Position numbers and translations under genes: made by a program
Notes under the pieces: generated by a model
What the model saw: the letters and a program-made list of their open reading frames with translations, nothing else
Databases searched by the model: none
What the model was told of the DNA's origin: nothing
In this document: in pieces, positions 9,422-18,907 of the stretch
Numbering within the stretch: position 1 is the first letter of the stretch
Layout of the letters: each line of letters starts with the position of its first letter
Assembly (NCBI GenBank): GCA_029776255.1
Contig: JAKOTN010000064.1
Coordinates: forward strand, 1-64,000
Direction of reading: 5' to 3'
Source: Pseudomonadota bacterium
Lineage (GTDB): Bacteria; Pseudomonadota; Gammaproteobacteria; Burkholderiales; Rhodocyclaceae
Length of the DNA stretch: 64,000 bases

Positions 9422-10087
9422 GTGAATCTGCCGGATGGCCTGTTGGACAGCGCGTGGGCGGCGCCGCTTTGGCTAGTGTTCGGCGTGCTGGCGTTTTTCG
9501 CCGTCCGGCGGGCGCCGTGGCGCGTGTTGCTGGACGGCGCGCGCCTGAACGCCTTCCTGGCGTTGAGCGTGGCCCTGTTGCTGCTGTGGCAGTTGAAGGC
9601 CGGCGTCAAACCCGGTCTTTCCCTGCATTTGCTGGGGGCGACGGTGTTTACCCTCTGTTTTGGCTGGGCCCTGGCCTTCGTCGGCTTATGCCTGGTGTTG
9701 CTCGGAGTCAGCCTCAACGGCGCCGCCGGTTGGGAGGCCTTCGCGGTGAACGCGCTGCTGATGGCGGGAGTCGGCGTGGGTGTGAGCCGCGTCGTCCATC
9801 GTCTGGTCGATTTGGCGTTGCCGCCTCATCTGTTTGTTTACATTTTTTGCAAGGGTTTCTTTGCCGCGGCGCTGACGGTGATCGCGTTGGGCGCGGCGTC
9901 GTGCCTGTTGCTGGCTGCGGCCGGCGCGTATCCCGGCGAATACCTGCGTGAAGAATACTTGCCGTATTTTGTGTTGTTGGGTTTTTCGGAAGCCTGGCTG
10001 TCGGGCATGATCGTCACGCTGCTGGCGGTCTATCGGCCTGATTTGCTGGCGGATTTCGACGATGTGCGGTTTTTGCGAAAGAAATGA
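9422..10087 (+). CDS. CbiM/ECF-type integral membrane protein lacking His2
   Basis: A 221-residue very hydrophobic protein with about six or seven membrane helices. The start is GTG at 9422 and the N-terminus reads MNLPDGLLDSAW, resembling MH(I/M)PDG of the metal-specific ECF permeases CbiM/NikM. In those permeases Met1 and His2 bind nickel or cobalt; here position 2 is Asn. A later segment, GLSLHLLGATVFTLCFGWAL, keeps the His that corresponds to the second metal-binding His. No ATPase (CbiO) or CbiQ gene is near. It sits between etfA and the acyl-CoA dehydrogenase, so it is probably cotranscribed. The function is unknown and metal transport doubtful. The ribosome-binding site is weak. Confidence 0.65.
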   Translation: MNLPDGLLDSAWAAPLWLVFGVLAFFAVRRAPWRVLLDGARLNAFLALSVALLLLWQLKAGVKPGLSLHLLGATVFTLCFGWALAFVGLCLVLLGVSLNGAAGWEAFAVNALLMAGVGVGVSRVVHRLVDLALPPHLFVYIFCKGFFAAALTVIALGAASCLLLAAAGAYPGEYLREEYLPYFVLLGFSEAWLSGMIVTLLAVYRPDLLADFDDVRFLRKK

Positions 10088-10142
10088 GTCATTCGTTCGA
10101 CCTGGTCGGTGATTGCCGCCAACGACGCGGCGGGCGTGCCTG

Positions 10143-10640
10143 ATGAGCGACGACGGCACCGCGGCGAAACCTCTGCCGGTGTTGCCGGTGGCGGCGCCCG
10201 CCGAGCGGATGGCGACCGCCGGTCCGGCGATACCGCCCGATCGGGAGGCACTGGCCCTCGGTCTGAAAGCCGGCGATTGGGGCACGGCGGTTCCGGGACT
10301 CGCCGCGGTGCTCATTCTGCTGGTGCTGGTGCTGCTGCGACGACGTGGCGCCTTACCAGAGCATTTGCGGCGGCGTTCGGGAATGGCATCGTTGCAGGAT
10401 ATCATCGAGCCCCTCGCACAGCCGGGCGACGAGGTTTCCCGCCTGACGGCGACAACACTGGAAGATCTGCCGGAGATTCGTGACCGGATCGTTGCGTTGT
10501 GGGGTACGCCGGAAAGCCTTGCTTACCTGGAAAATCTGTTGCAGGAAGGGCGGGTGGACCCGCAGAAGTGTTTGAGTTTGTCGGTCGTGCAGGAACTGTT
10601 GTTTTTGATCGATTTGCTGGCGGCCCGCGAGACCGCCTGA
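10143..10640 (+). CDS. Hypothetical single-pass membrane protein
   Basis: A 165-residue protein of unknown function. It has a proline/alanine-rich N-terminal part (about residues 1-45), one transmembrane helix (VPGLAAVLILLVLVLLRRR, about 48-67) and a mainly helical cytoplasmic domain. That domain contains MASLQDIIEPLAQ and a C-terminal segment rich in Leu and Glu (SLSVVQELLFLIDLLAARE). The start at 10143 is favoured over 10113 because the upstream codons look like leader, but neither has a good ribosome-binding site. It lies 55 bp after the CbiM-like gene and 53 bp before the acyl-CoA dehydrogenase, consistent with one operon. I do not recognise the family. Confidence 0.6.
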   Translation: MSDDGTAAKPLPVLPVAAPAERMATAGPAIPPDREALALGLKAGDWGTAVPGLAAVLILLVLVLLRRRGALPEHLRRRSGMASLQDIIEPLAQPGDEVSRLTATTLEDLPEIRDRIVALWGTPESLAYLENLLQEGRVDPQKCLSLSVVQELLFLIDLLAARETA

Positions 10641-10693
10641 GCGTTTTTCGGCCGTTTTGACTGTTTCAATTCCACCCGCTAAAGGAGAAATAA

Positions 10694-12487
10694 ATGAGTG
10701 AATACATCGCCCCGGTTCGCGACATGCAGTTCGTGCTTCAGGAACTCGCCGGGTTGGAGCAGGTGGCGCGGCTGCCGGGTTATGAAGAAGCCACTCCCGA
10801 TCTGGTCGACGCCGTCCTGGAAGAGGCCGCCAAATTTGCCGGTGGCGTGCTGTCGCCGCTGAACTGGAGCGGCGATCAGGAAGGGGCCAAGTGGCAGGAC
10901 AACGCGGTGACCATGCCGGCCGGCTTCAAGGAAGCCTACAAGCTGTTCGCCGAGAGCGGCTGGACGGCGCTGGCCTGCGAGCCGGAGTGGGGTGGGCAGG
11001 GCTTGCCGAAGGTGGTTGCCGCCGCCGTTGCCGAGATGTGGAAATCGGCCAACCACGCTTTCTCGCTGTGTCCGCTGCTAACCGCTGGCGCCATCGAGGC
11101 ACTGGAACTCTCGGGTACCGACAAGCTGAAGGAGACTTATCTCGAAAAAATGGTCAGCGGCGAGTGGACCGGAACGATGAACCTCACCGAGCCGAACGCC
11201 GGCTCCGATCTGGCCGCCGTGCGCACCCGCGCCGAACCCCAGGCCGACGGCAGCTACAAAATCTTCGGCCAGAAGATTTTCATCACCTATGGCGATCACG
11301 ACATGGCCGAGAACATCGTCCATCTGGTCCTGGCGCGCACGCCAACCGCGCCCGAGGGAGTGAAGGGGATTTCCTTGTTCGTGGTGCCCAAGTTCCTGAT
11401 CGGCGCCGACGGCAGCCTGGGCGAACACAACGACGCTTATTGCGTGTCGATCGAGCATAAGCTTGGTATCCACGCCAGCCCAACGTCGATCATGGCCTTC
11501 GGTGACAACGGCGGCGCCATCGGCGATCTGGTCGGCGAGGAAAACCGTGGTCTTGAGTACATGTTCATCATGATGAACGCCGCGCGTTTCGGTGTCGGTC
11601 TCGAGGGCGTCGCCGCCTGCGAACGTTCTTATCAGCGGGCCCGCGATTACGCGCGCGAGCGCATTCAATGCACCGACATCGGCGTGCGCGGCGGTCCGAA
11701 GGTGGCGATCATCCATCACCCCGATGTGCGTCGGATGCTGATGACCATGCGCGCGCACGCCGAAGCGACGCGCGCACTGGCCTATGTGGTCGCCGCGGCG
11801 CACGACGCGGCGGTTCGCCACACCGACGCCGCCGAGCGCAAGCGCAATCAGGCCTTCGTCGATCTGATGATTCCAGTGGTCAAGGGCTGGAGCACCGAAT
11901 GCGGCGTTGCCGTGGCCTCGATCGGCGTGCAGGTGCACGGCGGCATGGGTTACGTCGAGGAAACCGGGGCCGCGCAACACCTGCGCGACGCGCAAATTTC
12001 GACCATTTACGAAGGCACCACCGGCATTCAGGCCAACGACCTGATCGGTCGCAAGATGGCGCGCGAAGGTGGCGCCACCCTCAAGACGCTGATCGCCGAC
12101 ATGCGCGCGCTCGACGCCGAACTGGCCGGCCAGGGCGGCGCGCAATTCGCCGCCATCCGCGCTCGCCTCACCGCCGGGATCGACGCGGTGGCGCGGGCCG
12201 GCGAGTGGCTGGTCGCCACCTATGGTCCGGACGTGCGCGCTGCATCGGCGGGCGCGGTGCCTTTCCTCAAACTGCTCGGCACGGTCGCCGGCGGTTGGCT
12301 GATGGCGCGAGCCGCACTGGCCGCACAGGCGAAAATCGCCGGTGGCGATAGCGATCCGTTCTATCCCGCCAAGATCGTCACCGCGCGTTTTTACGCCGAC
12401 CACGTTCTGTCGCAGGCCGAAGGTCTGGCTAGCAGCGTGACCGACGGTGCCGAGGGCGTGATGGCCTTGCCCGAGGAAATGTTCTGA
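10694..12487 (+). CDS. Long acyl-CoA dehydrogenase (DmdC-like, with C-terminal extension)
   Basis: A 597-residue acyl-CoA dehydrogenase of the long subfamily that includes 3-methylmercaptopropionyl-CoA dehydrogenase DmdC. It shows ACEPEWGGQGLP, the FAD/substrate motif MNLTEPNAGSDLAAVRTRA, the middle-domain FITYGDHDM, and the catalytic-base region ISTIYEGTTGIQANDLIGRK (Glu of YEGT). About 130 residues follow as the C-terminal extension domain. It oxidises an acyl-CoA to the 2-enoyl-CoA and donates electrons to ETF, whose genes lie just upstream. AAAGGAG is placed well before the ATG. Chain-length preference cannot be read from sequence. Confidence 0.93.
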   Translation: MSEYIAPVRDMQFVLQELAGLEQVARLPGYEEATPDLVDAVLEEAAKFAGGVLSPLNWSGDQEGAKWQDNAVTMPAGFKEAYKLFAESGWTALACEPEWGGQGLPKVVAAAVAEMWKSANHAFSLCPLLTAGAIEALELSGTDKLKETYLEKMVSGEWTGTMNLTEPNAGSDLAAVRTRAEPQADGSYKIFGQKIFITYGDHDMAENIVHLVLARTPTAPEGVKGISLFVVPKFLIGADGSLGEHNDAYCVSIEHKLGIHASPTSIMAFGDNGGAIGDLVGEENRGLEYMFIMMNAARFGVGLEGVAACERSYQRARDYARERIQCTDIGVRGGPKVAIIHHPDVRRMLMTMRAHAEATRALAYVVAAAHDAAVRHTDAAERKRNQAFVDLMIPVVKGWSTECGVAVASIGVQVHGGMGYVEETGAAQHLRDAQISTIYEGTTGIQANDLIGRKMAREGGATLKTLIADMRALDAELAGQGGAQFAAIRARLTAGIDAVARAGEWLVATYGPDVRAASAGAVPFLKLLGTVAGGWLMARAALAAQAKIAGGDSDPFYPAKIVTARFYADHVLSQAEGLASSVTDGAEGVMALPEEMF

Positions 12488-12508
12488 TCGTTTCCCGCCA
12501 GTTCCTCG

Positions 12509-12530
12509 CGGTCGCCGGGTCAGGCGACCG
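12509..12530. other. Perfect inverted repeat after the acyl-CoA dehydrogenase gene
   Basis: CGGTCGCC and GGCGACCG form an 8-bp GC-rich stem with a 6-nt loop, 22 bp after the dehydrogenase stop. No T-run follows, so it may protect the mRNA 3' end or act as a weak terminator rather than a canonical one. Confidence 0.45.
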
Positions 12531-12584
12531 TGGGGCCGGCATCCCGCAATGGCGCCACTGCGTCGAGAACAGGATTATTCCCCC

Positions 12585-12992
12585 ATGCACAGCCCACGCA
12601 AACTCGTCCTGTCCACCCTGATACCGATTCGCTGGGGGGACATGGACGCTTACGGCCATGTGAACAACACCATTTATTTCCGCTACATGGAACAGATACG
12701 CGTCGAGTATCTGGAGAAACTCGGTTTCACGGTGTTGCCGCGCGGTGCGGCGCCGGTGATCATCAATGCCAGTTGCACCTTTCTGATTCCGATGAATTAT
12801 CCCGGCACCGTCGAGGTGCGGATGTTCTGCGGTCAGCCCGGCCGCAGCAGCGTGCCCACCCACTACGAACTCCGCCTCCAGGGCGACGACACGCTGTACG
12901 CCACCGGCGATTCGAAAATTGTCTGGATGGACGTGGCAACCGGCAAATCGGTACCGATTCCGGATAGTCTGCGGGCTGAACTGACTAGCTGA
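12585..12992 (+). CDS. Acyl-CoA thioesterase, 4HBT hotdog family
   Basis: A 135-residue hotdog-fold protein with the 4-hydroxybenzoyl-CoA thioesterase signature RWGDMDAYGHVNNTIYFRYMEQIRVEYL; the Asp in GDMDAYGHVNN is the expected catalytic residue. It should hydrolyse acyl-CoA thioesters in the cytoplasm. I chose the ATG at 12585, with AGGA about 10 nt upstream; an in-frame ATG at 12549 is possible but adds an uncharacteristic leader. It follows the acyl-CoA dehydrogenase on the same strand, which fits a role in CoA recycling during fatty-acid breakdown. Confidence 0.9.
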   Translation: MHSPRKLVLSTLIPIRWGDMDAYGHVNNTIYFRYMEQIRVEYLEKLGFTVLPRGAAPVIINASCTFLIPMNYPGTVEVRMFCGQPGRSSVPTHYELRLQGDDTLYATGDSKIVWMDVATGKSVPIPDSLRAELTS

Positions 12993-13171
12993 CCGGCGGT
13001 TCATCCGGTTTGTCATGGCGACGGCGCGGAGCCAACCAATACACCACAAAAACAGGGCGCCGACGAAGGGTTAACGCACCACCTGTCGCCGACATGTCGT
13101 CTGGAAAGGACGGTGCTCCTCGCACGCGGCCAAACTGACCATTTGTCCGCTGACAAACCCCGTGCCGGTTT

Positions 13172-14806
13172 TTACACCTGGTACTGTTCCACCGCTTTGC
13201 GCATGCGCGCCACGGTGTTGGTCAGGCTGTCGACCATGGCGTCGGTGTCCTTGACCACCGTGACGTTTTGCTCGGTCATCGCCGCCACGCGCTCGACATT
13301 TCTGGCCAGTTCGGTCATCGCCGCGCGCTGTTCGGCGGATGATTGGGTGATTTCGCCGACCATGCCCACCGTGGTTTTCATCTGTTCATTGATGCCGCGC
13401 AGCGCTTCGCGGGCTTCCTGCACCAGGCGGACACTTTCCTCGACCTCGTCGGCGCCGCTGCGCATGCCATCGACGGCTTGCCGTGTTTCATTTTGAATGC
13501 CACCGATCATGTTGCCGATTTCCTGCGTCGCCTGACCGGTGCGCTCGGCGAGTTTGCGGACTTCGTCGGCCACCACCGCGAAGCCGCGGCCGGCTTCGCC
13601 AGCACGGGCTGCCTCGATGGCGGCGTTAAGCGCCAGCAGGTTGGTCTGATCGGCCACCTCCTTGATCACCGCGACCACGTGGCTGATTTGTTCCGAGCGT
13701 TGCCCCAAGGACTCGATCTGTTGCGCCGATTCCTTGACGCTTTCAGCCAGCGACAGAATGGTCTTGCTGGCCCGCATCGACAGTTCCTCGCCGGACTGCG
13801 CCACGTCGCCGACCTTATGTGCGGCTTGTTCGGTACTGTCGGCGTGCGCGGCGACTTCGCCGATCGAAACGGATATCTCCTCGACCGCGGCGGCGGCGGC
13901 CGACGTCGCTTCGTTTTGAACCAGCGCCGCGCGGCCGACGTTTTGCACGCCGAGGCTCACTTCCTTGTTGGCGGCGGCGACCTGCTGCGCGGTGTCGGCC
14001 ATCCCCTGCACGGTCGCTCTGACCGAGGAGATGAAGCGGTCGGACAATCGGGCGATTCGTCCAATGACATCGCGGCGCTCGCTGGTCAGCCGCGATTTGA
14101 GGTTGCCGCTCGACAGGAGCGCCTGGAGATGGGTGGCGGTGGCGTCGAGTTCATTAAAAGCGCGCGGCGCTAGCCACAGCAGAAAAACCAGTGCATAAAC
14201 CGCCGTTGCCGCATTCACGCCGTGCCGCAGATAATCGAGGCCCGGGCTGGTGAATTGCCCGGCGACAACGTTGCTCACCACGGTCAACAGCGCCAGCAGC
14301 GCAACCGTTGCCGTTTGCGTTCGCAGATGGCCGAACCACTGGACCAAGCCGGGTAGAACGCGTACCGCGCGGCCATGCTCGATACGGAAACCTTTGTCGC
14401 CTTGCCGGAGACCTTGGTAAACCGCCGTCGCTGCTTCGATTTCTTCGCGCGTGGGCCGCACGCGCACCGACTGGTAGCCGACGATCCGGTTGTTTTCGCG
14501 CACGGGGGCGACATTGGCGACGACCCAATAATAGCCGCCGTCCTTGCGCCGATTCTTGACCACGCCGCGCCACGGCATGCCGACCTTGAGATCGGCCCAG
14601 AGATCGGCGAAGGCTTCCGCCGGCATGTCCGGGTGGCGGACGATGTTGTGCGGTTGTCCGATCATCTCGTCGCGGGTAAAGCCGCTGATGTTGGCGAACG
14701 CTTCGTTGGCCTCCTCGATCACGCCCTTGAGATTGGTGCGTGAATAAATGAATTCGCCTTCCGGAATCACCGTTTCGACTTGCGTTACCGGTTGATTATT
14801 ACGCAT
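13172..14806 (-). CDS. Aer-like PAS-domain methyl-accepting chemotaxis protein
   Basis: A 544-residue chemoreceptor. The N-terminal PAS domain (about residues 15-125) contains [26 protein letters not shown] and [24 protein letters not shown], typical of Aer-type redox or oxygen sensors that bind FAD or haem. A pair of hydrophobic helices follows (about 165-215), then a long coiled-coil signalling domain with the hairpin tip [41 protein letters not shown]. There is no periplasmic domain, so sensing is cytoplasmic. The ATG at 14806 has AAGGA 7 nt upstream. No che genes are nearby, so this is an orphan receptor. Confidence 0.95.
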   Translation of the reverse strand: MRNNQPVTQVETVIPEGEFIYSRTNLKGVIEEANEAFANISGFTRDEMIGQPHNIVRHPDMPAEAFADLWADLKVGMPWRGVVKNRRKDGGYYWVVANVAPVRENNRIVGYQSVRVRPTREEIEAATAVYQGLRQGDKGFRIEHGRAVRVLPGLVQWFGHLRTQTATVALLALLTVVSNVVAGQFTSPGLDYLRHGVNAATAVYALVFLLWLAPRAFNELDATATHLQALLSSGNLKSRLTSERRDVIGRIARLSDRFISSVRATVQGMADTAQQVAAANKEVSLGVQNVGRAALVQNEATSAAAAAVEEISVSIGEVAAHADSTEQAAHKVGDVAQSGEELSMRASKTILSLAESVKESAQQIESLGQRSEQISHVVAVIKEVADQTNLLALNAAIEAARAGEAGRGFAVVADEVRKLAERTGQATQEIGNMIGGIQNETRQAVDGMRSGADEVEESVRLVQEAREALRGINEQMKTTVGMVGEITQSSAEQRAAMTELARNVERVAAMTEQNVTVVKDTDAMVDSLTNTVARMRKAVEQYQV

Positions 14807-14989
14807 TGGAGATCCTTCCAATCGATTCACTTAAAGATAGGTGGGTCAAATGGATACCGCAAGCCGCGATTGAGGGCTGGCGGCGTGGCGGGCGTCATTG
14901 ACCCGGAACGAGCGATCCGCCGAGAATGGCCGCGTCCGTCCGTCGTTCCCTCGCTGTCGGGCCGGATGCCATCGTCGATCGGAAAACAC

Positions 14990-16408
14990 ATGAATTCCCG
15001 CATGAATTACTCTTCGCAGCAAACGACCATGCTTGAACAGCTGAGCGACAAACGCCTGTTCGATCTGGCGCGCTCGCAGGCTTACGATTATCTGGATACC
15101 CTCCGCGCGCGTCGTGTCTATCCGAGCGACAACGCGCTCGCTGCTCTGACCCTGTTCCACGAAGCGATGCCGCAAACACCTTGTCCGGCGGACGAGGTGC
15201 TGCGCTTGCTGCACACCCGCGGTTCGCCGGCGACCGTGGCGCAAAATGCCGGGCGCTACTTTGGTTTCGTCAATGGCGGTGCCATTCCCGTCGCGCTGGC
15301 CGCCAGGTGGCTGGCCGACGTTTGGGATCAAAACGCGGCGCTGTACCTGATGTCGCCGATCGTCGCCGAACTCGAAAAGGTGTGCGAGAAATGGCTGGTG
15401 GAACTGTTCGGCTTGCCGACGGGTACCGCGGCGGGTTTCGTCGGCGGGTCGGCGACGGCCACCCTTTGCGGGCTGGCCGCCGGACGCGACAAAATCCTCC
15501 AGACATCCGGTTGGGATGTCGAGGCCGATGGGCTGTTCGGCGCACCGCGTCCGCGGGTGATCCTTGGCGAGCAGGCGCACGCCACGGTCTGGAAGGCGCT
15601 GCGCCTGCTCGGCATCGGACGCGCGCAGGTTGAGATCGTCCCGGCCGACGCGCAGGGGCGTCTGCGGGCTGACCGGCTACCGGCGCTGGATGCCCGTTGT
15701 CTGCTCGTCGCGCAGGCCGGTAACGTGAATAGCGGTTCCTTCGATCCACTGGATGCGCTTTGCCGGCGCGCGCGGTCGGCCGGCGCCTGGGTGCATGTCG
15801 ACGGCGCATTCGGCTTGTGGGCGGCGGCGTGTGAGAGCACACGATTCCTGACCGCTGGACTGGCGCATGCCGATTCATGGTCGGTCGATGCTCACAAAAC
15901 CTTGAACGCACCCTACGATGTGGGCGTGGTTCTCTGTCGGGACCGGGACGCTCTCCATGGCGCCATGCGAATTGGCGCCTCCTATATCCCGGACGGCGAG
16001 CAGCGCGACGGTATGCGGCTGACGCCGGAAATGTCGCGCCGCGCGCGCGCCGTCGAACTCTGGGCGACGCTCAAGTCGCTCGGCCGTGCCGGGGTGACGG
16101 AACTGCTGGAGCGGTTGTGCCGCCACGCCCGCCAATTTGGTCAGGACCTCGCGGCGCAAGGTTTTCGGGTGTTGAACGAGGTGGTGTTCAACCAGGTGCT
16201 CGTGGCTTGCGACACGCCGGCAAATACCACCGCGACGCTCGCGCGCTTGCAACGCGCCGGTGAGTGCTGGTGCGGCGAAACGTTGTGGCAGGGGGAGCCG
16301 GCGATTCGCCTCAGTGTTTGTTCGTGGGCGACCACCGATGACGATGTCCAGCGCGCGGTGGCGGCGTTTGTCGATGCACGCGCGATGGCGATGGCGGCGT
16401 CCACCTGA
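14990..16408 (+). CDS. PLP-dependent group II amino-acid decarboxylase-like protein
   Basis: A 472-residue fold-type I PLP enzyme of the pyridoxal-dependent decarboxylase family (glutamate, aromatic amino acids). GFVNGGAIPVALAARWLADVWDQN resembles the N-terminal substrate region and GFVGGSATATLCGLAAGRDKIL the phosphate-binding region. HVDGAFGLWAAAC holds the Asp that pairs with the pyridine nitrogen, and SWSVDAHKTLNAPYDVGVV holds the Schiff-base Lys. The substrate is not evident. The ATG at 14990 was chosen; another, 4 codons later, is possible, and the frame itself opens at 14780 without family sequence. It is divergent from the PAS chemoreceptor. Confidence 0.87.
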   Translation: MNSRMNYSSQQTTMLEQLSDKRLFDLARSQAYDYLDTLRARRVYPSDNALAALTLFHEAMPQTPCPADEVLRLLHTRGSPATVAQNAGRYFGFVNGGAIPVALAARWLADVWDQNAALYLMSPIVAELEKVCEKWLVELFGLPTGTAAGFVGGSATATLCGLAAGRDKILQTSGWDVEADGLFGAPRPRVILGEQAHATVWKALRLLGIGRAQVEIVPADAQGRLRADRLPALDARCLLVAQAGNVNSGSFDPLDALCRRARSAGAWVHVDGAFGLWAAACESTRFLTAGLAHADSWSVDAHKTLNAPYDVGVVLCRDRDALHGAMRIGASYIPDGEQRDGMRLTPEMSRRARAVELWATLKSLGRAGVTELLERLCRHARQFGQDLAAQGFRVLNEVVFNQVLVACDTPANTTATLARLQRAGECWCGETLWQGEPAIRLSVCSWATTDDDVQRAVAAFVDARAMAMAAST

Positions 16409-16504
16409 ATGGTCCGAATGTCGGAATGCGACTCCTCCGGCGCTGGCGGGATCGTGGGCCACACATCGCGCTGCCGGGAGGTGGGGTGCCCGGGGTCCGG
16501 CCGA

Positions 16505-18202
16505 TCAACGGCTTTTTAGCAGCAGACTCCGTCCTCCACCCGTGGCGACGCTTTCGAAAGCGTTGTCTACCGCTATTTGCCGGAGCGCCACCAGATCGAT
16601 GCGGTCGGTGAGCATCGCCCGGCCGCTGGCCCGGTTGATCGCTTCGACGCGGATCGGATAATTGATTCCGGGAACGATCCACCAGCGTCTTTCCATGCTT
16701 CGCATTTGGGTGCTGCCGCCCCAACCCTGGAAGCGCAGCCAACCGCTGCCGTCAATGCGGAAGGTGTCGAACTCGCCCAGATCGGTTCGTAGTCGCTCCC
16801 GCGTGGCGATACGGAGGTCGAGTTCGGCGACTTGCTTGCCCATGGTGGGATGCTGCTGGGTCCAGGCAGCGGTCCACTTCTTGCCGATTTGAAGTTCCAG
16901 CGGGGCGAATTGACTTGGTGAGTTGCTCGGCCCATTGATGGGGGAGCTCAGTTCGTTGCCAAGCGTGTCGAATACCCAGTCACCGCCATTGCCTTCGACG
17001 CGATCCGCATCGAGATCGATCTTGGTGATGGCGATGGTGTAGCGTTTCGCTTCCAGTCCGGTGAGAATATCCCGCAGGGCGAACACGGCCTCGTCGCCGA
17101 CGGTGAATTTCCGTGCCAACGGAAAACTCCCAGCGGAATACGGGTTCACCGCGGCCTGGGTCAGTTGTAAGCCGGTGGCGCCTTGTTTTAAGTCGATAGC
17201 CGGCGCGGCGGAGGATGCCGCCATGTTCACCGCGCTGCTGGCCACCGGCGCCGTTTGCCGTCTCGCCATCAGTTTGATCAGCCTGGACTGGGCGATTTCG
17301 GCAAAACGTCCGTTCGGGCGTTTGCGAATATAAGTCGCCCAATCGTCGATGTCGTGCGATGTCTTGATCCGCTCCCAATCCCGCAGATCGTCTTCGATTT
17401 CCTTTTCGAGTTCGGCGTCGGAGCGCTTCTTCGGGCCGGTTCCGACGATATAAATGTCGTTTTCGAGAGAGGTCGACTCCCAGGGAATCTGGCCGCCATT
17501 GGAGGCCAGTCGCACGTTCAGGCGTACCCGCTTCAAGGCATCCTCGATGCGAATGCCGCCGGCCGAGAGTTCTCGCACCAGGTGTTCCGTGTATAAGCCG
17601 TTCTTGCCGTCACCGTCGGAGGCGGTATTGCCGGGCGAGGTCGAGTAGGCCAGCAGACTGCCTACCGGCGCGTCGAACTGGCTCAGCCCTTTTTGCGCGG
17701 TGCGGAACGCGCTGCCGAACGGATCGTCGCGGCAGGCGTCGAGAACGATGACGAACGATTTGCCGCTGGCGGCTTTCAGTTTGTTGAGCAGCAAGCCCAA
17801 ATCGATGCCATTCTGTTTCAACTGCTCGGCGGACGCGATGCGCGCATCCACCGGCAAGAGATAGTTGCGCCAGTCCAGCTGGGCGCCGTGGCCAGCGTAG
17901 TAAAAGAGCGCGAGTTCGGTTGCCGATTGGCGCGCGGTGTCGCCAAAACGCTCGATGGCCGCGAGCAGGTCGAGGCGCGTGGCGTCGAGGCGCGTATCGA
18001 CCGAGAATCCCGCGCTCCCGAGGAGTTCCGACATCGCGCGGGCATCATTGGCCGGATTGAGCAGCCGCATGTTCGGATAAGCGCTGTTGCCGATGATCAG
18101 CGCCACTTTCGAGGAGTCGCGCGTGCTGGCCCAAGGCGTATCGATGGCTGGTGCGGACGTCAGCGCGGCCAGGGATGTGATGAAACGACGGCGAGTGATC
18201 AT
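16505..18202 (-). CDS. Secreted caspase-like (peptidase C14) protein
   Basis: A 565-residue protein. The N-terminus TRRRFITSLAALTSAPA resembles a twin-arginine signal peptide, implying export. Residues about 30-250 form a caspase-family domain with the catalytic dyad His105 (FYYAGHGAQLDW) and Cys157 (IVLDACRDDPFG). After a linker (about 260-320), a roughly 230-residue C-terminal region carries segments such as ARKFTVGDEAVFALRDILTG and WWIVPGINYPIRVEAINR, which I do not recognise as a named domain. Bacterial orthocaspases cleave after basic residues; targets here are unknown. The gene overlaps no neighbour and lies between the decarboxylase and glnB. Confidence 0.88.
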   Translation of the reverse strand: MITRRRFITSLAALTSAPAIDTPWASTRDSSKVALIIGNSAYPNMRLLNPANDARAMSELLGSAGFSVDTRLDATRLDLLAAIERFGDTARQSATELALFYYAGHGAQLDWRNYLLPVDARIASAEQLKQNGIDLGLLLNKLKAASGKSFVIVLDACRDDPFGSAFRTAQKGLSQFDAPVGSLLAYSTSPGNTASDGDGKNGLYTEHLVRELSAGGIRIEDALKRVRLNVRLASNGGQIPWESTSLENDIYIVGTGPKKRSDAELEKEIEDDLRDWERIKTSHDIDDWATYIRKRPNGRFAEIAQSRLIKLMARRQTAPVASSAVNMAASSAAPAIDLKQGATGLQLTQAAVNPYSAGSFPLARKFTVGDEAVFALRDILTGLEAKRYTIAITKIDLDADRVEGNGGDWVFDTLGNELSSPINGPSNSPSQFAPLELQIGKKWTAAWTQQHPTMGKQVAELDLRIATRERLRTDLGEFDTFRIDGSGWLRFQGWGGSTQMRSMERRWWIVPGINYPIRVEAINRASGRAMLTDRIDLVALRQIAVDNAFESVATGGGRSLLLKSR

Positions 18203-18507
18203 TCGCGGTGTACCGGGCGCGTGCCCTTTCGGTCAACAGCGACGGGAACTCTTGACGAGGAGGCGGTCAAAAACATGGCTACAGTCGAAGGAGGTGACGG
18301 CGCCGATCCAGACGAGGGGTGACCGGCGGCTACCCGTCAAGCCCGTGCGAACCGGGCGTCCGTCGCGCCGGAACTCTTTTCAGGGTATTGGAGCGCCGAA
18401 GCGTTTCTCGGCATTCCGGGCGTCTGGCATGGGTACGCTGTAACGCCGGGGCCGTCCCGATCGGTGCCAGCCACCGGACGGGATGGCGTGGATGGCGTGG
18501 ATGGCGG
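18203..18507. other. Gene-free stretch between glnB and the caspase-like gene
   Basis: About 300 bp with no credible gene. A short tandem array of the 9-mer ATGGCGTGG (three imperfect copies, about 18482-18507) abuts the 3' end of glnB. I saw no terminator or promoter I would defend; the promoter for the caspase-like gene should lie in the part next to 18203. Confidence 0.4.
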
Positions 18508-18882
<375 letters not shown>

Positions 18883-18907
18883 TCAGAAATCGTTCTTTCA
18901 TTACGGT

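Noticed and set aside
8266-9717. A 483-codon minus-strand frame across etfA
   Set aside because: Antisense of etfA and its neighbours; no start signal and no domain.
11078-12403. A 441-codon minus-strand frame across the acyl-CoA dehydrogenase gene
   Set aside because: Antisense shadow of a well-conserved gene.
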